From: Pogostemon cablin
Taxonomy: Eukaryota > Streptophyta > Magnoliopsida > Lamiales > Lamiaceae
Assembly: GCA_023678885.1 (NCBI GenBank)
Contig: CM043013.1
Location: 1 to 64,000 of the forward strand
Reading direction: 5' to 3'
DNA: 64,000 nucleotides
How positions within the stretch are numbered: position 1 is the first letter of the stretch; each line of letters begins with the position of its first letter. Below the pieces are notes generated by a model. That model saw only the letters and a program-made list of their open reading frames with translations. It searched no databases and had not been told where the DNA came from. The position numbers were made by a program, and so were the translations under genes. This document shows positions 56,130 to 64,000 of the stretch, in pieces.

Positions 56130-58755
56130 GTGCGAAGTAGGAGACGTCGCAATCGCAGGGACTCCATAAGGTCCGACATATTTGGTGTGCAAGATACCAT
56201 GATGGATCCCCTGCTTCACTTAGGAAACTCTCCAGACATGTTACCTAATGTACTAGACTGCATACATTGTTTCGCAAAACGTGTGTATTTGGAGCCCCCC
56301 TCTTTTTGCTGCGTGTCGGGTTGCGTGAGACTCTCTAAGCAACATGCCGATCACGTTAAAAGAACTATACCTAGGACATGATGAGCTCACGAGGGAGTTT
56401 TGTAACTACATACGAAGCTACAACATGTTTGCTTTTACATCACAGAGTTCATTGCGACAACATGTTGGCCAAGAGAGCTGACGGTATTTATACATTCCGA
56501 ATACAAGGTCAAGTTTACCATTTCTTGAATGAACTAACCCAGTCCGATAACGAAGGGCCCAGAAATCTTCAATTGTATTTTTTTGACACTAACCACGAGG
56601 TTGAAAACTGCATGTCTATCAGTTCAAAATTTAAAAAACCCGTTATTAAAAAATTGATTGAAATTCTGGCTCCAAATCTGTACTCAATTTTCTTCAGAAG
56701 CCTCAACAATATGTGTAACTTAAACAATTACAAATTACTTTACAAGCCGACCCAATCCACAACGACCACACCTACAACAGACCAACGACGTCTGAAGTTG
56801 CTGGAATATGGTTAGAGCTCGAGGGTGATGGACAACATCTAAGTCAACAAATTTAGGTTTACCCCAAGCGCAGCCAGCCTCAAATTATTAAACATTATTT
56901 TGGATGCTATGACCCAATGCAATACCCTCTTATATTTTCCTATGGAGAGCCTGGATGGAGCCTCATAATAAAAAAATTAGGCCAAACACAACAATTGCAA
57001 GTACCGACACCAATACATCAGAGCAATGATGTCCCCGACATTCAAGATTATGCTGACGTAGATGACTTTATACGATCTGAACATCAAGGTAGCTTTTAAA
57101 TATATTCCTTGTTAGATTAGTCGTCTATTACCTATGTTTGTGCTTTTAAGTACTCACTTTGTCGTTCCCTATAGGCGCAACAAGCAGAAGCAATAGCCGA
57201 ACAAATGTCTCGTGCTGTGAATATTATTGTTACAAGTGAGAGATAACGACAACTCTTTCTTACTACACACTGGAAGACTCCTGCAGCAGTATGTGGTGGA
57301 TATGTACATTAAAATTGAGATTGTAAGATTAGATTTCTTTAGAACTGCGGATATGCAAAAACGTTTACGCAGCGATGTATACCGCGGTGTTTTAGATGGT
57401 ATTGCACAAGGCTGTGAGGTAGGTGCAGACATTGCGTGAGAACTATTTTGCCCCCTTCGTTTATTGGAAGCCTCAGAGACATGCGTAAAAGATATATGGA
57501 TGCTATAGCGTAGGTCCAACGTTACGGGAAGTCAGACATTTTTTTAACTATAACTTCAAATCCAAACTGGCCAGAAAAAAAGCTTTGTGTCAACCATTTG
57601 ATGAGGTACAAAATAGGCCTGATGCAGTAGCTCGAATCTTTCATGCAAAGCTCCAAGTTTTAAAAGACGAACTACTTAAAAAAGAATTTTTTGGTCACAT
57701 TGTGGCATACACATACGTGGTTGAATTCCAAAAAAAGGCTTACCGGATGCCCACTTCTTGCTTATTTTGGACCAACACTAAAAAATGTTTGCGCTGAAAT
57801 CATTTGACAGAATCATTTGTGCAGAGCTACCTGACCCATCCACAAATGTGTACCTACATTCACTGGTTGCAAAGCATATGATGCATGACCCTTGTGGCTT
57901 ATTAAACCTGGACTGCCCTTGTATGAAAAAGGAATTCTGTAAATTTGGCTATCCAAAAGATTTTTCACACGCTACTAAGTACGATGCAAATTCATACCCT
58001 ATATATCGTTGATCCAAAAATGGGCACTTCGTAAATGTTAGAGGATCTCGACTCGACAGCCCATGGGTTGTGCCTTGTTGAGTAGGTTTAATTGCCACAT
58101 AAATGTAGAAATTTATTCAACAATTCAGGCAGTTAAATACATGTACAAATACATATACATATATAAAGGGCACGACAAAATTTCATATGCATTAACTGTA
58201 GACACAAAAGATGGACCCATTGATGAAATTACAAATTTTCAAAATGCCAGATGGATCTCGCCACCTGAAGCAAGTTGGGGCATTTTTAAATTTGAACTTA
58301 ATCAAACACACCCTCCTATCATTTGTTTACCAATCCATTTAGAGAACAAACAAACAATATCCTTTAATGCATATCAATCTCTAAATGACATTGCGACAAA
58401 CCCAGCTGCCAATAGAACCATTCTAACATAGTTTTTCCACATGAATAAACATGATTCATACGCTAAAAGCCTTAACTGTTTGTACTTTGAATTCCATGAA
58501 CATTTCACTTGGCATAATGACTTGAAAGAATGGGAGTCGAGTAAAAAACGACAAGTGTTAGCTCGAATCATTAGTTGTCAGCCAACTCCCGGTGAAAGAT
58601 TCTATGAAAAATTGTTACTAACACATGTTAGAGGCCCTCCGTCTTTTAAAGATTTGCGAACAATCAACGGAATATCGTACACCACCTACAGAGAGGCAGC
58701 TTACGCTCTAGGTATCCTTGAAGAAGACAACACTGCTGAAATGTGCATTGCATAA
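56130..58755 (+). pseudogene. Helitron Rep (HUH) half, decayed
   Basis: Pieces in several frames follow the order of plant Helitron transposases. First is a Cys-rich start (NVLDCIHCFAKRVYLEPPSF), then GIYTFRIQGQVYHFLNEL, HYFGCYDPMQYPLIFSYGEP and AEAIAEQMSRAVN. The replication-initiator part follows: SDIFLTITxNPNWP and then GLPDAHFLLILDQH at 57737-57778. Family members have GLPHxHFLL here, so the first His of the HUH pair is Asp in this copy. Downstream are MMHDPCGLLNLDCPCMKKEF and the Tyr-rich KYMYKYIYIYKGHD, which carries the catalytic Tyr region. Then come FELNQTHPPI and FYEKLLLTHVRGP. Many frameshifts and stops (for example near 56815, 57100, 57240, 57560, 58010 and 58430) make it inactive. 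Confidence 0.9.
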
Positions 58756-58894
58756 GCCGCCATATTTGCTATGATCCTTGTACACTGTAACCCAACATCA
58801 CCTGCACTTTTATGGTCAACATTTGAACACTTACTCTCAAAAGATTTAAAAAAAAAACACGTCTTTATATTGGTACGCTGTTAAGCATAAAACA

Positions 58895-60440
58895 TTGGAT
58901 GACATTGCCCATCACCTTCACTCCATGGGGAAAAAGTTCGAAAATTTCTTTCCGGAAGAAGCACCTACTTTAGCTAACACAGACAAAAACTTTACAAAGG
59001 AATTGCAAAATGAAGTTGGCCTTATCGTTTCAGATGAAGATCTTTCCGCATGTGATAAATTAAACACTGAGAAACGTTTTGCCTATGATATGATCTTGTA
59101 TCATGTAAACAATGATGTACCAACCAGGTGGCACAAGGAAAACATTTATATACAAAGCCATCATCGCCTCTGTCAGATCTGCAGGACATGTTGCCCTTGC
59201 TACTGCTACTTCTGGTGTTGCAGCATCTCTACTACCTGGAGGTCGAACTTCTCACTCCAGATTTAAGATACCAATTGACGATAATGCATCTTCATCATGC
59301 AACATTAACAAGCAAAGCTCATTAGCCCATCTAATTCGAATTTCCAAATTAATAATTTGTGATGAAGCAACCATGGGAAAGCACAACACTATTGAAAGGT
59401 TTGACAAAATGCTAAAGGAAATACTAGATTCGCCTCTACTTTTTGGTGGAATTCTGGAAAAGTAATTGTGTTTGGCGGAGATTTTCGACAAACGTTGCCT
59501 GTTTTTTCAAAGGGCACGAAAGATACCATCATAGACTCCTCTATAGTCATGTCTCATTTGGGGCCTCATTTCGAAAAACTAAAGCTATCACAAAATATGC
59601 GTGCACAACTTGACCCTATTTTTTCAACGTTCTTACTAAATTTAGGTGATGGTTGTGAGGTAACAAAAAATGAGATACAGGTGCCAGCCATATGTAAATC
59701 CCCTTTTCTGACGACACTACATCTGTGGACGCATTAATAAATGTAGTATTCCCTAATATTGCTGATGCGAGCTTTGATTGTTCCTCAATTGTCGATCGTG
59801 CTATACTGACTACAAGAAATGAGTTCGTTCATGAAATCAATTATGTTTTAATCAAAAGATTGCACGGTGAAGAAGTCGTATATTATACCTACGATGAGGG
59901 AATGTGTTCCTATGTTGCATCAGAACACCAAGAATTATTTCACTCTTTAACACCTCAAGGCCTTCCTCCCCACAAGTTAACCTTGAAATTAAATGCACCC
60001 ATCATATTGCTGAGAAATATTAATCCACTTGAAGGTCTTTGTAATGGCACACGTCTCTTATGCAAGGGGTTTGACAAAAACATTATCTACGCAGAAATTT
60101 CAGTCGGTACACATGCATGAAAAAAGTCTTCATCCCACGCATATCATTGGAAGCGCCAAATGACAACTTCTCTTCTATCCCATTCAAGCGTAAACAATTC
60201 CCCATCCGTCTATGCTATGCAATGACAATCAATAAAGCACAAGGTCAAACATTAGATTTCGTTAGTGTATACTTAAAGGAGCCTGCATTCTCACATGGTC
60301 AGTTATACGTCGCTCTCTCCAGAGCAAAAACTGCAGACAAATTAAGAGTCTTAATCAGGCCATCCCCGCCATTAATGCGACCAACCAACTGCACAAGAAA
60401 CATTGCGTACGACGAGATCTTTAAAGCTTCCAAAAGATAA
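58895..60440 (+). pseudogene. Helitron PIF1-type helicase half, decayed
   Basis: This continues the transposase. Walker A reads GGTRKTFIYKA at 59124-59156, where GGTGKT is usual, so the Gly before Lys is Arg. Then follow TATSGVAASLLPGGRTSHS and the Walker B-type LIICDEATM. After a frame change near 59465 come VFGGDFRQTLPVFSKGTK and LKLSQNMRA. The later pieces hold NGTRLLCKGF, and the C-terminal AMTINKAQGQTLDFVSVYL and QLYVALSRAKT motif is intact. There are at least three frame breaks (59265, 59465, 59737-60120). The helicase would unwind DNA during rolling-circle transposition. The end of this half is followed directly by T; no Helitron hairpin-CTRR end was found. Confidence 0.9.
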
Positions 60441-61103
60441 TTGTTGACTGACTGTGCCACCTTGTTGATGTTGACGTTCGATCGTTTGGCTAACGTGAAC
60501 CGTTAGGGTTCCATACGTTTCTAAATCAGCGGAAGCAAGAAAATATAGAAACGTATTTCTAAGCAATTAAAATTTACTCTCCAATTAATTGGCGACATGT
60601 GTATTTTATTAATTAAATGTTAATTTATTTTGGAATTTAAATAAATTAATTCCTAAAGTAAATTAATAAATAATTTGAGCCCAACAAATTAAATGAGGTC
60701 TGACCCAAGTCAAATAAGCCCAAATTAAATGAGGCCTGACCCAAGTCAAATAAGCCCAAATTAAATGAGGCCTGACCCAAGTCAAGCAAGCACCAAATTA
60801 AAGGAGGCCTGACTGAAGTCAAACAAGCCCATACAAATTAAATCAGGCCCAAATAAAATAGGTCTGATTACAGCCCAAACAAGTGGAGGCCCAAGCCTGC
60901 AGGATGTGGCCCAAATAGAGTGGACCAATCAGAATGCAAGGCATTAATGAGGGAGTCTTCACCTCTCACCTATATAAAGGGGTCACCTCCCTTCATTTGA
61001 AACACACTCAAATATCTGAAGACAAAAGCTCTGAAGAGATCAAGAATACGAACAGTGCTCCCTTGAATACTTCAAGCATCTTCAAGCGAAAAACAGCCAC
61101 CAA

Positions 61104-61260
61104 ATCGAAGTGAAAGGTTCTAAACCCCTTCGATCCGGCGTTCTTCAAAAGTAATAGCGACCAATCGAAGTGAAAGGTTCTAAACCCCTTCGATCCGGCG
61201 TTCTTCAAAAGTAATAGCGACCAATCGAAGTGAAAGGTTCTAAACCCCTTCGATCCGACA
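61104..61260. repeat. 60-bp tandem hairpin array A, 3 units, in T leader
   Basis: Each unit folds as ATCGAAG ... GGTT-CTA-AACC ... CTTCGAT: outer 7-bp arms (61104-61110 with 61128-61134) and an inner 4-bp stem. The spacer CGGCGTTCTTCAAAAG is shared. Confidence 0.85.
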
Positions 61261-61311
61261 TTATTCAATTAAAGTTCTTTGGCGTTCTTCGTGGAAAGCT
61301 CAAGAATAACG

Positions 61312-61525
61312 TTTTAATCCGAACAAAGGCTCGACCCCTCCGGATTAGCGTTATAAGTTCAAGAATAGTGTTTTAATCCGAACAAAGGCTCAACCCCTCC
61401 GGATTAGCGTTATAAGTTCAATAATAGCATTTTAATCCGAACAAAGGCTTGACCCCTCCGGATTAGCGTTATAAAATTCAAGAATAATGTTTTAATTCGA
61501 ACAAAGACTCGACCCCTCCGAATTA
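61312..61525. repeat. 60-bp tandem hairpin array B, 4 units, in T leader
   Basis: Units 1-3 have arms TAATCCG/CGGATTA; unit 4 has TAATTCG/CGAATTA. The loop carries AAAG(G/A)CT(C/T)(G/A)ACCCCT. In V the equivalent single unit has TAATCCA/TGGATTA (16750-16782). Confidence 0.85.
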
Positions 61526-61776
61526 ACGTTATATCTGAGTTCGGACAAGCTTCAATTGAAGATCCGACTCGACTCAACACACAACTCAACTCGACATACG
61601 CAGTCAACATAGTCAACACACATAAGTCAAAGTCAAGTCCAAATTGGTTCTAGAGAAGAATCAGAGGATAGATAGAAATTGTTTCCTAAATTATCAAGTT
61701 CAATCCAACTGGATTATTATTGTAATTCAACTTGTATTTATTTTATTATAAATACAAAATTTGTTGTTACAAATTT

Positions 61777-61794
61777 TGGCACGCCTAGTGGGAC
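61777..61794 (+). promoter_or_regulatory. Primer-binding site of T
   Basis: TGGCACGCCTAGTGGGAC, equivalent to the V site. tRNA not assigned. Confidence 0.7.
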
Positions 61795-61843
61795 AATCTC
61801 TACCTCTCATCTCTTCTCTTCAAAAAGCTCGAAGATACGAAGC

Positions 61844-63193
61844 ATGACTCCTCTCAAGATTGCAATAAGAAGATCTTCTGCCTTGAAGCCTTCAGAGTTA
61901 CAAATTGAAGAGATTCAAAAGAAAACTCCACTCAAGATTGTGATACGAAGGCCTGCTGCATCAAAGCCTCAAGAGTTGCAAACTGAAAAGGTTGGAGTCA
62001 TTACAAGAAGTATTCTCGAAGGTTTCGTAGAGTCAAACCATATGGTGGGGATTACTCTCAACAAGCCATTGCACGGAGACAAGAGTGGTGAAAATGTTTC
62101 TGCTTGTTCAACTCCTTGTTCAACGCCAAGCTCGCCATCTGCCTCAGCTGTAGCTGCAGTGATGACAACAAATGCTATGACCATAGAGGAACAAATCGCA
62201 AGTAAGATGAGAGCCATTGAAGGACTCAACAAGCATATGGAAGCTCAAGACGTAAAGATCTCCATACTTATGAAGAAAATAGAGAATGTGGAGACAAGTC
62301 ATACAAATGAGAAACAAGTTGAGGAAGAGCACGAGGAAGAAGACTTAGCGAAACACCATCCTTTTGAAAAGAAGCCAGTTGAAGAAGAAATACAAGTTTC
62401 AACTGACAAAATGGTTCCTGTGAACCAACTGAAGAACATCGTTTTAGAAACGATAAAAGATAAGTTTGAAGGGAGCTAAAAATCCCTTGTTGCCTACAAG
62501 AAGCCATATAGAAAGAGAATTGACAACTTGAGGATGCCAACTGACTACCAACCTCCTAAGTTTCAACAATTTGACGGCAAAGGCAACCCAAGACAGCATG
62601 TGGCACACTTCGTCGAGACATGCAATGATGCTGGGACCTCCGGAGATAACATGGTGAGACAATTTGTCCGATCTCTAAAAGAAAATGTCTTTGATTGGTA
62701 CATCAACTTGGAATCCGACTCCATTGACAGTTGGGGGCAAATGGAAAAAGAATTTCTCAATCGTTTCTATAGCACATGAAGAACTGTTAGCATGATGGAG
62801 CTAACAAATACTCGGCAAAGTGATGAAGAATATGTCCTCGATTACATCGACAGATGGAGAAGCCTAAACCTCAATTGCAAAGAAAAGTTGCTAGAAACTT
62901 CGGCTATAGAAATGTGCATTCAAGGGATGCAATGGAATCTCCGCTACATACTCCAAGGAATTCGGCCTAAAACTTTTGAAGAGTTGGCTACAAGAGTTCA
63001 CGACATGGAGTTGAGCTTAACATCAAATGACATCGAGTGGCCATCTATTCAAGACTCCTATGAGTTTGAAGACATGTCTTCTGATGAGCTCGTAGAAGAG
63101 GAACCACAAACAAAGACTGCAGTTTCCATAAAAATTCAAAGAAATGAAGTGGAAGCAAGAGAAAGTGGCGCATCCCAAGATTGGGGGCAATGA
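61844..63193 (+). pseudogene. T: Ty3/gypsy Gag with two in-frame stops
   Basis: A single frame from MTPLKIAIRRSS to DWGQ, broken only by TAA at 62477 and TGA at 62777. At the second, V has CGA, so one C-to-T change explains it. The N-terminal part duplicates the segment PLKIxIRRxxAxKPxELQ. A coiled coil follows (EEQIASKMRAIEGLNKHME), then the Gag core (PPKFQQFDGKGNPRQH, VFDWYINLESDSIDSW, EEYVLDYIDRWRSLNLNC, CIQGMQWNLRYIL). It stops at DWGQ; V continues at the same point as EWGQRRLTLKEMQ toward its knuckle. So T has lost the nucleocapsid and all of pol, and non-coding DNA follows at once. Gag would build particles; this copy needs stop readthrough. Confidence 0.88.
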
Positions 63194-63216
63194 ACTATTG
63201 GCCAACTCAAACGCAA

Positions 63217-63669
63217 AGCTCCTCGGCACGAGCTAAAACTGTCTGCACAACGCTCCTTGATACGAGCTTAAACTATCTGAGTTCTCTCAAGTCCACATTA
63301 CGCTCCTTGATATGAGCTAAAACTATCCATACTCTACTCCTTGATACGAGTCTAAACTATCTAACACAAATCAAATTTAAGGCTCCTCGATACGAGCAAA
63401 AACTATCCATACTATACTCCTTGATATGAGTATAAACTGTCTACATATCAAATCATATCTCCTCGAGAAGAGATAAAATTCTCTACATGTTTGACGCTCT
63501 TTGACATGAGTGAAAAATGTCCACACAAGGCTCCTTGACACGAGTATAAACTGTCTACAAGTTCAAATTCAATACTCATTGACATGAGTATAAATTGTCA
63601 GCAAATTCAAGTTCAACGCTCCATGATGCACGATCCTAAACTGCATGTTACTCCTGGCCCGCATGAGTA
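63217..63669 (+). repeat. Array of about 11 small hairpins after T gag
   Basis: Irregular units of 30-60 bp, each with arms around a CCTTGATAC-like loop and followed by TAAACT(A/G)TC. Arms vary in pairs: AGCTC/GAGCT (63217), GCTC/GAGC (63252, 63302, 63382), ACTC/GAGT (63336), TATACTC/GAGTATA (63413), TATCTC/GAGATA (63456) and ATACTC/GAGTAT (63572). Confidence 0.75.
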
Positions 63670-64000
63670 TAAAATGTGTACGGCACCTCCCCATTCAAAC
63701 CAAATTATGTTCCTTTGAACTACGTAATGACTTGATCTTCTGCAAAGGGGTACGTAGGCAGCTTAGTACTTCACTAAGTTCAGTCATAATTCAAGTTACT
63801 TCCATCAAGTTTGCGAGAGGAATAAAAAAAATTAAAGTGTAAATGCAGCAAGTAAAGATGAAAATGCAAAGAATTCAAGTGAAGTTGCATATTGAAAAAG
63901 CAAGAAGAAATGGGACAGAGAAATAACCCATAAAGAAAGTTGTTGAGGACAAGCTCTGAAAAAAATAAATAAATAAGGGCTTGCGACAAGGAGTTTCGAC
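63670..64000 (+). mobile_element. T: further non-coding interior
   Basis: A conserved-looking string with arms CTACGT (63720-63725) and ACGTAG (63752-63757) around CTTGATCTTCTGCAAAGG. Similar CTACGT...TACGTAGGCA strings are familiar in the interiors of plant Ty3/gypsy elements. An A-rich segment follows to the window end. No gene. Confidence 0.6.

Larger units (their letters stand above)
60441..61771 (+). mobile_element. Element T: 5' LTR
   Basis: It ends TTGTTACA, 5 nt before a primer-binding site. Homology to the V LTR starts at about 60590 (GGCGACATGT) and runs through CTATATAAAGGGGTCACC (TATA at about 60971). The true 5' edge lies somewhere in 60441-60590. It has CAAATTAAATGAGG(C/T)CTGACC repeats at 60690-60800 and two 60-bp tandem arrays in the leader. 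Confidence 0.75.

Noticed and set aside
61101..61525. CRISPR-like array, because of regular 60-bp spacing
   Set aside because: Spacers are as repetitive as the repeats, the sequence is an LTR leader, and the genome is a plant.

Overview
This is nuclear DNA from a flowering plant, almost certainly a eudicot. It is AT-rich, gene-poor and dominated by nested LTR retrotransposons. The evidence is Athila-type Ty3/gypsy elements with primer-binding sites complementary to tRNA-Asp, a Ty1/copia gag, a decayed Helitron Rep/helicase, and Stowaway-, Harbinger- and Mutator-like elements. No complete host gene, rRNA, tRNA or CRISPR array was found. The only host-like coding match is one orphan exon of an ABCC (MRP-type) transporter at 38604-38764.

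Layout, left to right. 1-6372 is a minus-strand element, W, with two internal regions in tandem and one full LTR. It sits in X, a plus-strand element of which only the 3' region and one LTR remain (6373-9036). X sits in the 5' LTR of Y (plus, 9037-14810). Y sits in the gag of V (minus, 14811 to about 17497). V in turn abuts or interrupts the 3' LTR of U (minus, 17506-23310). 23311-46194 is mostly unassigned AT-rich DNA with small DNA transposons, (TA)n tracts, LTR fragments, the ABCC exon and a truncated copia element. Z (plus, 46195-53893) is the best-preserved element, with an open 819-codon gag-protease frame. 56100-60440 is a broken Helitron Rep/helicase. T (plus, about 60441 to the window end) is a gag-only relative of V.

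No reverse transcriptase, RNase H or integrase catalytic core was seen in any element. Y, Z and U encode an aspartic protease (DLGAS) joined to a short tail. In U this tail still resembles the C-terminal end of an Athila-type integrase, so these families look like old deletion derivatives that must borrow RT and integrase. What they do conserve is non-coding: a twin hairpin after the last stop codon, a second polypurine tract, a GGTACC hairpin motif, and a block near the 3' end. Several of these stems differ between copies by paired substitutions.

The other notable pattern is in the LTRs. X, Y and Z each carry, about 550 bp into the LTR and just upstream of a TATA box, a cluster of a short motif that differs by lineage. 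In Y and Z the same motif recurs inside the element, in the protease-upstream region. T and V carry tandem hairpin modules in their LTR leader, and T has a second hairpin array after gag. Boundaries are read by eye from repeats; family names rest on recognised motifs, not on a database search.
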